Positions 44,615-57,055 of a DNA stretch of 64,000 bases are shown here, piece after piece; positions within the stretch are counted from its first letter, which is position 1; every line of letters begins with the position of its first letter. The stretch is from Diphasiastrum complanatum (lineage: Eukaryota > Streptophyta > Lycopodiopsida > Lycopodiales > Lycopodiaceae): contig CM055100.1 of assembly GCA_029204225.1 (NCBI GenBank), forward strand, positions 19,744,655 to 19,808,654, written 5' to 3'. The notes under the pieces are model-generated. The model had not been told where the DNA came from. It did not search any database and saw only the letters and a list, made by a program, of their open reading frames with translations. The position numbers were made by a program, and so were the translations under genes.

Positions 44615-45975
44615 GTGGACGAAGGCGCATTCATGGTCAAAGATCAAAGCACATTTTTGGATGACTCATGGTTTCTGAATTCTGGAACAACTCAACATAT
44701 GACCAATCAACGTGAAATCTTCAACTCCTACACGTCTTACAGCACAAAAAAGTTTGTTCATCTTGGTGACAATAGTACTCACACCATTGAAGGTGAAGGT
44801 ATTGTAAGATTGCGATTCCAGCATGATCAATTCAAATTACTATCAAAAGTCTTATATGTTCCTAAACTCTCTACAAATCTGTTATCTGTGAGCAGAATTA
44901 CAGACTTAGGTCATAAGATAGAATTTGAATCTGATCAATGCAAAATTATTGATAGGGGTAATAAGATCCTTGCACTCGGTAAGAGGTAGGGTTACTTATA
45001 TAGATTGGCACACTGTTATTCTGAGTCTAATCAAGTCTTGAAAACCTCTGTTCTAGTCAATAAAGCATTATTATGGCATCATCACTTAGGACACTTGAAT
45101 CATGCAACTGTTATGAACATGTCCAGACAATCCATGGTTCTTGATCTCGACTATCCTTCTGGTAAGGTCGATCTCCCTGTCTGTCATAGTTGAATTTTTG
45201 GAAAGCAGACTAGGTTCCTTTTAGATCAAACCATATGCATGCGGCAACAGATCTGTTAGATGTTGTTCATATAGGTATATGTGGACCTATGCAAACTCCT
45301 TCATTATTAGATGCAAAGTATTTTATCACTTTCATTGACGAATTCTCCAGAAGAACAATTGTTTATTTCATTAAATAGAAATCAGAGACTTTCATCAAAT
45401 TCAGACAATTCAAAGAGCATGCTGAAAATCAAACTGGCAAACGAATCAAAGCACTAAGGTCAGATAACGGGGGAGAATACATCTCCACTGAATTCAAGGA
45501 GTATTGCCTTAACAACGACATTGTGCAACAATACATTACCTCCTATTCGCCTCAGTCAAATGGTCTTGTTGAGAGAAAGAACAGAACCTTAGTTGAATCG
45601 GCAAAGTGTATGTTATCACATGCGACACTTTCGAAGTGCTTTTGGGCTGAAGCTATTTCAACATCAACCTATATTCAGAACAGATGTTCTACTAAGGCCT
45701 CTCAAACAAAACACCATTCGAAGTTTGGATAGGTACCAGACCTTCTTTATCAAACTAACAAGTTTTTGGATGTACTACTTTTGTGCAGATTCCTTGTGAT
45801 CTTAGGAAAAAGCTCAACTTCCAGAGTATCAAGTGTGTTTTCATTAGCTACACTAGTTCAGATCAAGCCTACAAGTTGTTCAACCCCATCGAATCGAAGA
45901 TATTCACTAGCCGGGATGTCATCTTCATCGAATATCAGTTTCAAGACCTCAAAGGATAGGGCAGTTCCCATGTAG
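44615..45975 (+). pseudogene. copia-4 protease, pre-integrase and integrase
   Basis: Protease entry DDSWFLNSGTTQHM has N-S-G where D-S-G is needed, so the catalytic aspartate is gone. The pre-integrase domain follows (LWHHHLGHLNHATVMN) with a CHS remnant. Integrase motifs are CGPMQTP, FIDEFSRRTIV, LRSDNGGEYIS and SYSPQSNGLVERKNRTLVES, but with stops (near 45193 and 45380) and shifts. The domain order is normal. Confidence 0.8.
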
Positions 45976-46279
45976 CCGACCTATCAGATTCTCCTGACGC
46001 TTTGAACTTTCTAGTTTCATAGGCGACTATTCCCATTGAAGGTCCAAGCTCTTCTACTTTCGATGAACAACGAATCAGAAGATGATGATGTTGCAGTTCA
46101 GCAACTACAAGATGATAGAAATGATCAACTTCCTCTATTACCCAGAAGATCTTCAAAAACCAACAAACCACCCAATCTGTATATCGACGAGTCTGCAGCC
46201 TACCTTGTTCAATAACCAACATCTGTCGAAGAGGCACTCAGTCAGCCTGATTTTGATCTCTGGATAAAGAGTATTCATC

Positions 46280-46940
46280 TCTTATCAAGAACCAGACATG
46301 GACGATTGTCGAATTATCTGCTAGTAGAAACATAGTTGATTGCAAATGGATTTTTAAAGTCAAGTGCAACGCAGATGGAAGCATCAACAGGAGAAAGGCA
46401 CGACTTGTTGCCAGAGGTTTCTCTCAGGTATACAATGTCGACTACATTCAGACCTTCAGTCCAGTAGTCAAGCATTCTTCTATTCGACTCTTGCTATCAT
46501 TTGTCGCTGCAACAGATTTGAAAATACATCAAATGGATGTACATACAGCATATCTCAATGGAGTTATCGAAGAAGACATTTACATGGTGCAACCCAAAGG
46601 TTATATTATCAAGAGTAAACACAATCATGTGTGCAAACTCCATAAGGCACTTTATGGCTTGAAGCAATCTGCTTGAGCATGATTTCAAAGGATCAATACT
46701 TTTCTTATTGATTATGGCTACGCACCTAGCTCTGTAGATTCAAACGTTTACTTCAAAGCAATGCAACAATCTTTTATCATTATCACTTTGTACGTGGATG
46801 ATACATTGCTTTTCAACAATAGTACCGATTTGATAAAAGAAGCCAAGATAATGCTATCTTCCGAATTCGACATGACTGATCTGGGCGAAGCTCATTTTTG
46901 CCTTGGTATACAAATTCACAGAGACAAAAAATAAAAGTTG
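46280..46940 (+). pseudogene. copia-4 reverse transcriptase
   Basis: DCKWIFKVKCNADGSI, RRKARLVARGFSQ, IHQMDVHTAYLNGVIEEDIYM and HKALYGLKQSA appear, then a TGA at about 46674. Downstream an intact LYVDDTLLF catalytic box and MTDLGEAHFCLGIQI follow. Several stops interrupt it. Confidence 0.85.
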
Positions 46941-47084
46941 GTCTACATTACACAATAGAGGTACATCTACAACATGTTAGTCAGATATAATCTGATGAGT
47001 TGCAAATTAGCTCTCTCACCAATGGAACCATGTCTCAAATTGTCAAAGGACCAGTGTCTCCAAACAATTCATGAGAAGTAGCAG

Positions 47085-47770
47085 ATGCATGAGTATCCTT
47101 ACCATTCTATTATAGGATCTCTTATGTACGCCATAATCTGTACCAGCCCAGACATAATCTGTACCAGGCCAGACATAGCTTTTGCAATCAGCTCTCTAAG
47201 TCAGTTTATGTCTGATCTTGGTGTAACACATTGGGAGGCTCTTATCAGAGTCATGAGATATCTTTGAGCTACTATGGACTTTTGCATTTGTTATGGAGCA
47301 GTTGGCAATGAAAACTCAATATACTCAGTGGTTACACAAATGCAAGTTGGGATGGAGATGTAGACACTCGTAAATCCACTTCTGGATTTACATTCCTCCT
47401 CAACAATGGTCCAGCTTCCTGGAACAGTCGCAAGCAATCTTCGATAGCTCTATCTTCCACTGAATCAGAGTATATCGCAGCCTCTCAAGCTAAAAAGAAA
47501 GCAATTTGGTTGAGAAACTTACTGTCAGACATCAGTCTGAATCAATATGCTCCAACGACACTACTTTGTGATAATCAAAGTGCCATTGCTTTATCAGCCA
47601 ACCCTAGATTCCATTTTAGGAGTAAGCACATTGAACTGAAGTATCATTCCGTCAGAAGCAAAGTTCTCAATGAAGAAGTCAAATTATAGTATTTTTGTAG
47701 AACGCAAGATATGACAGCAGATGTTTTTACTAAAGCATTAAGTTTGGAGTCACAGAAGATTTTGTGTAGA
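47085..47770 (+). pseudogene. copia-4 RNase H
   Basis: IIGSLMYAIICTSPDI (with a small local duplication of ATAATCTGTACCAG near 47131-47165), ISSLSQFMSD, WNSRKQSSIALSSTESEY, CDNQSAIALSANP and SKHIELKYHSVRS, ending MTADVFTKALSLES. Frameshifts occur near 47265 and 47340. Confidence 0.8.
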
Positions 47771-47816
47771 ACTAAGTTTGAAGGTCAAGGCATTCAAGGA
47801 TTTAGATTAAGGGGAG

Positions 47817-48714
47817 TGTTGGATTATTCTCCTTCTTACTAATCGACTAATCGGTTTTAATCTTCATCTATTGTTTATCCAGTTCTGCGATTTTTCCCAT
47901 GTGTTTACACAGTCTGCAGAATTACAAGTGTTTTTACACAATCTGCAAAATTACACAGAGTTTACGACAGTGTCGCATTTTTTGCCTGACAAAAATCTCA
48001 TGTAAAATCACAGTGTCGCATTTTTTGCTTTTTCAAAGAGTCTCAAATGTTAAGGAAATGACTCTGGCAAAGTGTGGGACAACCCTAAATGAGATTTAAG
48101 GGCACCTCTGTCTTTTTCGTTTTTTTTTCGCGAAAAAATCGACGTTAGCTCTCTCTCTCAAGCTTGCGAGCTTGAACACTCTTGAGCATTCTAGCTCACT
48201 TCTTAGAGTTGTTTTAGAGATTGCTATTGCGCTACTGCTTATCAACATTGCGCATTGATTCAGACTTTCATTTTAGCCGATCAGAGATAACATAGAGTAC
48301 GCGGCTTCGATCCGCAACTTATTGTACTCATTTACTTTTGTTACGTTTTTCATATTGAATCAATACTATCCTTCATTGCGTTCAGCTTTCGTCTCAGAAT
48401 GTATGTGTTTCTGTATTTCTTCGCAACTAATTCACAAACAATTCACAAATGATTATTTGTCTGATAATTTTCGATGCCTAATTGTTTGGCTACGTAATCA
48501 TTGTAGTATTGACAATTTCAAAGTTAGTTACTATAAGTTCAAGCGTGATTTCTATCACTATTGTCTTGTTTAATATTGATAGGCGTAGTCATGCATTGGA
48601 AAGATGAAGATAGTTTATTCCGTCATGCATGAAAGTTTTTCTTTCTAGACACACGAATTATTTTCATTTGTTTTTTTTGAGCTAGACCTATCTTCTACAC
48701 ACCACTTTTCGACA
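47817..48714 (+). repeat. copia-4 3' LTR
   Basis: 898 bp, TGTTGGATTATTC to TTTTCGACA. It matches the 5' LTR except for many point differences and the missing roughly 225-bp block between ATCGAC and GTTAGCTCTC (about 48143). Confidence 0.9.
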
Positions 48715-48719
48715 ATCTT

Positions 48720-49088
48720 GATATCCATTTCATGCATTTCGAGGTCTTTCGCCGCTGCTAACGCAATTTAAGTCTTAATTGACTGCATTTTGACAACAAG
48801 ATTGAAAATTTCTTGATAATCCACTTCTTGGAATTGAGTGAATCATTTTGCCACTAGCCGTGCTTTCCATTTTGTGAGAAAACCATCAGAGTTGATCTTC
48901 TGATTGAAGATCCACTTGGTATCAATAACTCTCTTGTGAGTGGGGAAGTCGACCAATGTCCAAAGTCTGGTTCGTCAAAAGTGAGTTGTACTCGCTTTCC
49001 ATAGCTTCTTGCCACTTCACAACATCATTAGAGTTGGTTAGTTCAACTAGGGTCTTTGGATCTTCAGATGAGTCCAGATAGATTGAGG
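48720..49088 (-). pseudogene. copia-5 linker end and RT N-terminal part
   Basis: Minus strand: SIYLDSSEDPKTLVEL, VVKWQEAMESEYNSLL and TLVDFPTHK-type sequence, then a KWIFNQKINSDGF-type block and an EMDIK end that meets the copia-4 insertion. Stops occur near 48770. Confidence 0.75.
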
Positions 49089-49583
49089 TGTATATGTAAA
49101 GACCACTAGGGAAAACCCCTAAGATGAGGATAGGAAAACACAAGAGAGACTGTGGAGCAAAACCACCCAACCAATCCTAGATCCCTCCTGGAGAATTCTC
49201 CTGGATCTAGCCCCCAAGCCATGCCAATGTGATAGCAAGAGGAGAAGAGCTCAACAAGTAACCTAGACCAAGTCGTCGAAGGGATAATCTCTATCTCAAT
49301 ATATAGAGAGTAGGATCCAGTGCATGAGCACATGCAATCCCCATGCAGGTCAACTATAAATAGGTTATAGCTCTACATGCATACCTCCTACCTATATTAG
49401 TCACATGTACATGCACTACTCCATATGTCTCAATTAGAGTGTCTGGGTCCTCTTAAGCTCATTAGTCACCAACAGGCCTTGACTTGGAATAAAATCTAGG
49501 CATGACCAATAAACTCGAATATTGGAGGGCCGGTCTACCATATTAGAACTATTCCAAGTCCTTATTCGAATATGGCCGTAACA
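49089..49583 (-). repeat. LTR of the non-coding element (left copy)
   Basis: The portion 49089-49213 matches 54862-54982 closely. The remaining roughly 370 bp has no counterpart at the right end. Confidence 0.75.
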
Positions 49584-52500
49584 TTCTTCCTCTCTTAAAC
49601 AGGTTCTGTCCTTAGAACGAGAAAAAGAAAACATGAAACTATTCCTTAAGCTTTCAAATCTTTCACATGAATCATTATTCTTAGTTCGATCTTTCCATCT
49701 GAATAAGCACTCAGAAATGCAACAATATTTTAATTGTTTGCCTCTACTCATGAATACTGATTCATATTCCAAAAGATACACTAAGCTATAAATCCTTCAA
49801 ATGGGTAGATCTTATCCAAAATAAATACTTATCACCTTCATATAATTCCAATTACATGAAATTCTGGGTGATTTTACTTTATCTCAGAAATCAAATCCAA
49901 AAGCTAAAGAAATTTCATTTCAATTTCTTGCAGTAAATAAGGCTTCTTGGTACAAATATTCTTAGAATATCCAAATATTCTAAAATATCACAATTCAGTC
50001 ATCTAAAATCTCTAGGAGATCCATCAAGTCTCAGATGATCATAACTCAAACCAGAGTACTGCAGTTACTCTAATGAGTTAACAGCCCCATTTCTAGCATC
50101 ATATGCAAGAAATCAGCATCTATCCGTATCTTAATAGATTTATCTGTCGCCTATAAAACTGGAGATTTAGACTGAACTTTGTACACAAGCACTTATAGAC
50201 TACAATCTGTAAAGAAAGCAATTCCTCATAAGTAAACAATCACTTAATGGAAAGGCCTGTGAGATCCATACAATCTCAAGTATGCACTGGAATAAAGGAG
50301 TTTAGAGTTCAACTAACAGATCTAAATCCTGGACTCACCCATTTGATCAAGAATTACTCATTATCTTAAGAATCCTCACATTTCTTTATGATCTTCAAAT
50401 GATCTTTAATTATCAGTTTATGATTCGTCAATCATAAATATTTAGAATCTTATGATTTGTCAATCATAATTTATAGGATTCCAAAATCATACTTAATCAT
50501 TGAAAGATACTAGAGTATATGTACGACATATAACTCATGAAATATAAGAATCATTATGAAATCTTTTCCACAAGGAAAATCACTGGATTCCAAGAATATT
50601 CTTTCAAATCGATCCTTAAAAAAGTTATGACTTCCAAATTCTACAATCAACAAAGAAATTAAAGACCTTTATAACATTCGTCTTTAACAATATAAACTTT
50701 ATACAATCTCCTAGAACAACATCTAGAGATTCCAAAGTTCTGCTGAATTCCCAAAATTCAGTTTACCATTCTTGGCACCATTAGGATCCGGTATCCAATT
50801 GAGCTCTCAGGGATACTATCGCTAATGAACCAAGTCTATTTCTTAATTGAGAAATACTCATCCAAGAAATTCAGTATCCTATGCACATAATTCCTTAATG
50901 AATCTGAATGACTCATAAATTATGTGTCTTATAAGCAATACACACAAAACAAACAGTTTTCGATGAATTCTCTTCACACTGTTTTACCAATTAACTTTCA
51001 CAGGAGTAAATCAATTATTCAAGTTAATTGTTCATGGTTTAGAAATCTTAAATGTCTAGGTGCAGATCTCAACTATACATGTACAATACCACATTTAGAC
51101 CCATATCCAAATCACTTTAAGTTAACCAATAGATCTATTAGAATAGATCTGTTAACTCTACAAGTAATTGTCAAACACAATCCTTGATCACATGTCTATG
51201 TTCAACAACTAGGTTAAGTGCACCAGATAACCTTAGTAACCAGGAATACATAGCAGATCCACACAAAATTAATCGTGCACATATGAGAATAATCTTACTA
51301 TGACCCAGTACATAAACACATATGTTATTAACTGGCAGATTCCTCCAAATTCCGCATATATTACTCACATATATCACTGAGAATCTTGCAACCCAGCTAC
51401 AGAAAATTCTATTTCTCAGTAAATAACATATCTGGGAAATCTCTGAAGTGAACAATTCCACAACACAAGTTTTCTAGCCATCATACTTTTATCAACAAAA
51501 TTCCTCCAGTCATTCAACCTACTTCAGATCTTAGTGCACAAACCAAGATTAGGCTGATTTATACAGACATCTTTGGTTAAGATTAAAGCTTTCTTCCACT
51601 GATCCAATCCATAACTAAATGGTACTTGGTAGCCAATCAGTGAATCTTAATTTAATCTTTACCAGAACTTTCCATATTCATAAATATCTCACAGCTCAAA
51701 AAACCTCCAAATCTTTTCTCTAGTTCCAGATTAGTCAAAATAATCACTAGAGATTTCCTCTATTCACACATGATAGTTCCACCAATGCACACAAACTGGA
51801 TTCCACAAAAGAAATCTATGCAACTGGCTAATCCCATGAAAATCTTATTCCTATCATTTTCTACTCCCCCTTTTAAAAGAAATTTCACAATTTCAATCAA
51901 AAAGTTCCCAGGAGACAACGTATAGGATATCAAAGATTTGAAAAAGTCAGTAATAAGTATTCAATATTATTACAAACCGGAATTTTTTCTTAAAATCATA
52001 AAATATCTTATTCCGAGTGATAGAAACATTACTCTCAATAATCAACTATCAAATAGAGATAATCATTAGAGCTTAGGAACTCTAAATTCCACTTAATCAA
52101 TTGAAACATTAATTGATTCTGAGCTATATTCACAAACTAAAATGGAAGTATGAATTCATATAACTTTAACAGTCCTTCAGAACCAAGTTCTACACTGGAA
52201 GGAATTATATGAATCTCAATCCAATTGTCTCGTATATAATAAATTTCTATAAAGTAGAGGTTTAAAATTAATGGAGAAATAGCTTTTAAGGGTTTCCGAT
52301 TTGGAATTTATGAGATACCATTGAGGGATCTGGATCCATATCTCATAACCTCTCCAAATACCTTAAACAAGTTTAACCAATGGTTTCAAGTGTTAGCATT
52401 ACCAACAAAATAAATACTAACCACTGGCCTACAGATCATTCTCGCACAAGAATTCCCTCTTTGAAATCACCGATGTCCCATACCATCAGTTTTCTCTCCA

Positions 52501-53231
52501 AGGAAGTCCTTTGCTTTTAGATCTAATCAACAGAAAATCAGAAAGATTATCTGACCATCCTATACCTAATATAGGATCCGATCTTAAAAAGATCTTTAAC
52601 TGCATTATCTATAATCCAGAGATCTCATACTTCATCTAGATTTCCAATACCAGATATGCACATATCTATTCCACCAAGTACTGGAGTACCCCCAAATTTG
52701 TCCCTAATGGATCGCAATAATCCAGTTCAAAATTGTGATTTAACAAGGATCTGCACATGGCTTTATCATCACATAAACAACCCATCGGGTTGGTACTATC
52801 ATTCCCAAATTCCTACCATCTGAGAGTTCCAACTCTTAGGAATAAGGCTTTTACAATACATATGTAAACCAAGTGTCATTCTCGCTCCATGTCACAATTT
52901 TCCATAACAAAATAGGGTCAACTCATGGTCCTATAGATATTCAAAATAAATTCAACTTAATGAATTCAAAAAATCCGGTGCTATGCAATTTCCAAACAGG
53001 GATTATTAACCAATCCAAATTACACAGCATAATCACATTTACCAACTCCTGTGTCTCATTTTCTTCCTCCCTTAGATTTTTCGGTCACCCGAAAACTCTT
53101 TTAGCGAAGGTCCCCAAAAATTCCATTGACACAAGTAAATGCTAGGTACTTCCCTTTTGACCACACCAGTTCATTTTCATTACTTCGTTTAAGTTGCCAG
53201 AATCAATGGAAAATCAATAAAGTTTGTTTCC

Positions 53232-53262
53232 GGTGCTCTGATACCAATGTAAAGACCACTAA
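53232..53262 (-). repeat. Second LTR-end / primer-site junction
   Basis: On the minus strand, AGTGGTCTTTACA is followed by TTGGTATCAGAGCACC, the same arrangement as at 54861. The LTR sequence beyond GTGGTCTTTACA diverges from the outer LTR. This suggests a related, nested or recombined element. Confidence 0.6.
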
Positions 53263-54982
53263 CTGGGTTCTGGCCTGAGAACAGTACCACTACCATCGTT
53301 TTGTCAAGATCGATTTAGAAAAAATTCAAATTGATTGATAGAGCTTGACACAAGAACAACGGTATTAAGTTCTCAAGAACTAGGCTTATAGATAATTGTC
53401 AAGTTGAAAAGGACTTTATACATGCATATTGTCCACAGAAAAGAAAAAAACTAAATTCTTTCTACCTTTTACCGGAAAACAATATCCGAAACCGAGTTTA
53501 CTGCATTGACACTCATGCCCAAAGGAATCGAAATTCCTCTCATAAAAAGCTAGTAACTCAAATTTTTTGAGTTCCCAAAATTACTTTTGGAACCATTTTT
53601 GAAGTTACTACTGGTCAAGCTCTTAAAACTTTGGTCGACCAGCATGTACACTCATGCAATTACAAAAGATTGCGGTCCACAATTACCCAAAAAGCATATT
53701 CTAGAAAAAACATCAAAAGGCCTCTCATGACCTAAAAATTTGTCGTTACCCAAGAATGAAGGCAGCCCTGTGGCGACCTTCATCGAGAGAGAGACATCCA
53801 TCGAGAGAGAGGGAAAGAGATCCATCTCGCAGGTCAGGGGGATTGCTGAACGTCGCTTTACTGGATCCGAATTCAGATCACAGCTTCATTCCAACTTCCA
53901 CTATCAACACCAGCTTCTGCGCTCTCCTGCCCACAAGAATCGGGGTCCCAGCTCTCAACACATGTGATTGTCCACAGCGATGTATAGCGCCAGACAGGAA
54001 TAGAGGGCGACGCTTAACATGCCTCCAATTCATCAGTTTGTTTGCAGGACAGCATTCCTCATGTACACACGATTGTTCCAGCCACTCAACATTTCTACAA
54101 TGCTTGCATGTCAGCGGTTGTTTCTACCCTCTCTATTTCTGAAAAGAGGTTTCAATACGAGCTTGTCAAGCATAACTCTTCTGCAAGGTTATTCACTATA
54201 ATCCATGCTAATAAGCATTCTTACGACTCTCCCAACCTTTGCTTTAATATGAACAGAGGTTTCAAGCCTCACCAAATCAGATTTTACTAAGACAGAGAGG
54301 AAATAGGTTTGTCATTCAAACCTCATCGAGTCAGCAAGCTACAGGATCACAGGAGTTCCAAGAACTCAGTTGCATCCACAACTAATCTTGCACGCATTCA
54401 CAATCTAAATCTGTCACAGTTTAGAGAGTCACAAATTTACATTTTCCAATCAATGTTTTTAGCTTTCTTGTTCACAGTTTACATGCTTCACAATTAAAAT
54501 TGTCCAAAACATTATGGACTCATGCAAATCATTCATCTAGAAAAACAGATTTGAACAAGAAAGTGAATCTACACATGCAGATCATTCTACTTCAAAGGGA
54601 AAATTTTCAAGGCTTCAGAAAATAAGGATGAATTCCACACTAATTCACAGCATCTCTAACAAAATCAAACAAGGAGAAGTGCACTCTACCACCCAGTTTG
54701 ATTCCATGCTTTTCACAAGAATTACAGAATCCAAACCCAATTTTCCTTGAAAAAACAGCACTCCAACCGGGATGTGAATCCAAGTGCGTTCCAATTCCAA
54801 TCCATGTAGAACTTGTCTCTATCCCATCCAAAACCGCATCTTAGCCGGGCTCTGATACCAATGTAAAGACCACTAGGAAAAACCCCTAAGATGAGGATAG
54901 GAAAACACGAGATATTGTGGAGCAAAACCACCCAACCAATCCTAGATCCCTCCTGGAGAATCCTCCTGGATCTAGCCCCCTT

Positions 54983-56590
54983 CGAACGACTGGTTTACCA
55001 TATTGTGATGGTGCTTCTTCTTGAATTTGTCCAGATCTACTCGAGCTAGCTTGGTCTGGTCTAGTGACAGGTGTTGTCGGCTGCTCGGCTTCTATAGCTA
55101 TAGTTGTAGGTTCTGTAGAAGAAAAATCATGATTGGAAGATTCTACGCTGTGTAAAATAGGATGAAATGACATAGCATCATTGATTGATGGTTGCTTAAA
55201 GTCATAGAACCTATCTTCCTTGAAGATTACATCTCTAAAAACAAATGCTACATTGGTGGATATGGATCATAAACTTTATAAGCCTTATGTTCATCAAGAT
55301 AGCCAATGAAAATACATTTATTTGACTTCTCATCTAGTTTCTTCTTAAGCTTTTTAGAATCATGAACAAAACATATACAACCAAAGATTTTTAGATGGCT
55401 GACACTAGGCTTGTGTCCATGCCACACTTGATAAGGAGTTCTGTAATGGACGAGTTTGGTGCTGGATCTGTTCTGAACAGAACAGGTTGTGGTAGTAGCT
55501 TCAGCCCAAAATTTCGTAGGTAAGTGCAATTGATGCAACATAGATCTGGTTGGATTAAGAAGCGTTCGATTCTTCATTTCTACAATTCCGTTCTGCTCAG
55601 GTGTGTAGGAGGTTGCAAATTGTCTTCGAATGCCATGCTCAACTAGATAGTCGGACATCTCATTGGAGATGTATTCACCACCACCATCAGTTCGGAGTGT
55701 TTTCACCTTATTAGATGTTTGGGTCTCAACCATGGCCTTGAACTTCTTGAAACATTCAAAGGCTTCTGATTTGTGCTTTATGAACATGATTGTAGACCAT
55801 CTAGAATAATCATCTATGAAGGTGATAAAATAGAGTGCATCTCTTAAGGATGGAGTCTGGCATTGAACCACATAAATCGCTATGTACAAGATCTAATCCA
55901 TGTTTTGTCTTCATGGAATGTGCTTTGGGAAATCTGCTTCTAGAGTGTTTGCCATAGATGCAAGATTCATAAATAAATGATTTCCTATCTAATGAAAGAG
56001 AGAGATGTTATCCATCAACTAAATTATTACAACGCATCCAAGAAAGTGATCTTGTAGTCATGTGCCCAAATCAACTATGCCACAATATAGCATGATCATT
56101 TACATTTACATTTGAAGTACTAGCTAAAGCAACTGAGTCAAATAATACATATAAATTTTTGACTCATGTGCAGGTACTCAGAGTAGTATCTTCATCGAAG
56201 ATTGTACACTGTTCAAGTGAAAAAGCAATAGTGTAGCCCTCATCAATTATCTTTGAAATTGATAACAGATTCTTAGATAGCTAAGGTAAGTGAAGGACAT
56301 TTGAAACAGAGATAGAAAGATTGTCCTTGAAAAGATCTTGACTGTTCCTTTGCCTTCGACACAGATGGTGCTTGAATCTGCAAGGTAGATGGATTGTTGT
56401 CTAGTACAAGCTTCGTATTCAATAAACCACTCCCTTCAGGGAGTCATGTGTTGGGTTGCGCCACTGTCCAGATACCAGCAATCGTAGTATTCATTGCTAC
56501 TTTTGTTGTAAGCCAATAAAAGTTCTGATAGTTTGTAGTTGTCGATCCCCAAAGAGAGCACATAAAAGTAATATTATATCATTATTGATG
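54983..56590 (-). pseudogene. copia-5 protease, integrase and linker
   Basis: Minus strand from about 56590: protease WYLDSGATQHMT (intact D-S-G, about 56470), then interrupted sequence and a pre-integrase tail (KHSRSRFPKAHSMKTKHG, about 55920). The integrase ORF 55889-55248 has FIDDYSRWSTI, LRTDGGGEYIS, YTPEQNGIVEMKNRT, FWAEATTTT, FGCICFVHD and CIFIGYLDEHKAY. Then the variable linker runs to 54983. The integrase frame is 213 codons without a stop, although several stops lie upstream. Confidence 0.85.
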
Positions 56591-56599
56591 GAAATTAGG

Positions 56600-56960
56600 A
56601 TTTAGCAGTGAAGTACAGTGAAATGGAAAAATAATCTGGTTGTTAGAGGACATTTATGCATGGCGACTAGTACCGCCAATAATGAAAAACTAATAATAGC
56701 AGAGATGACATTAATGATGACAAAGTACAAGAGAGAGTGCACAATATGTTTGAATCATATTTCAAAGCGAACAATGAGGATGAGCACATATGAAGTCCTT
56801 AATCCAACAAGAGTATACCCTACCTTAATCCCTAACCCCTCAACTTGGCTTTATGAGGTTGGCTTTTCTTGTTTAATGCAAGGCCCAAGAGTAGATTCAA
56901 ACATGGTCTGCTTAGCATCCAATTGATTATCCAACACTCGAGACACTAAGATAAATTTGT
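56600..56960. other. Intergenic, no gene seen
   Basis: A short open frame (56618-56926) has no recognisable motif and low confidence. Confidence 0.4.
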
Positions 56961-56968
56961 CCTTTCGC

Positions 56969-56969
<1 letters not shown>

Positions 56970-57052
<83 letters not shown>
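56970..57052. repeat. Compound (GT)n(GA)n microsatellite
   Basis: A GT run to 56999 passes directly into a GA run to about 57052. This is the mirror-like counterpart of the CT/CA compound repeat at 5.4 kb. Confidence 0.95.

Positions 57053-57055
<3 letters not shown>

Larger units (their letters stand above)
42472..48714 (+). mobile_element. Ty1/copia retrotransposon copia-4, full-length but mutated
   Basis: 5' LTR 42472-43589, primer-binding site TGGTATCATAGC (43590), gag, protease, integrase, RT, RNase H, purine tract ATTAAGGGGAG (47806-47816), 3' LTR 47817-48714. Flanks are GTCTT (42467-42471) and ATCTT (48715-48719), a 5-bp target duplication with one mismatch. Removing one copy restores the frame of the minus-strand host RT, which confirms the boundaries. 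Gag and pol hold several stops and frameshifts, so the copy is dead. Confidence 0.95.
49089..54982 (-). mobile_element. Largely non-coding LTR element (LARD-like), minus strand, possibly composite
   Basis: The left LTR, 49089-49583 on the minus strand, begins TGTTACGGCC and ends GGTCTTTACA. At the right end, 54862-54982, only the last 121 bp or so of the same LTR is present, followed on the minus strand by TTGGTATCAGAGCCCGG (primer site, about 54845-54861). A second primer-site/LTR junction of related type lies at 53230-53250 (TTTACA then TTGGTATCAGAGCACCGG). So either a related element is nested inside, or the unit is a composite. The roughly 5 kb between holds no recognisable gag or pol domain and only short chance frames, as in large retrotransposon derivatives. 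It splits copia-5. Confidence 0.65.
41771..56590 (-). mobile_element. Host Ty1/copia element (copia-5), split by two insertions
   Basis: Minus-strand copia coding sequence is distributed over three blocks. 56590-54983 holds protease, integrase and linker. 49088-48720 holds the end of the linker and RT N-terminus. 42471-41771 holds the rest of RT and part of RNase H. The gaps are filled by the LTR element at 49089-54982 and by copia-4 at 42472-48714. In order the three blocks make one colinear pol region. The right end (gag and 5' LTR) fades at about 56590, and the left end is cut at the copia-3 junction. Confidence 0.85.

Noticed and set aside
53740-54290. Overlapping plus-strand frames of 75 to 128 codons in the non-coding LTR element
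   Set aside because: Three phases are open at once, with no motif and arginine/glutamate runs from GAGA text.
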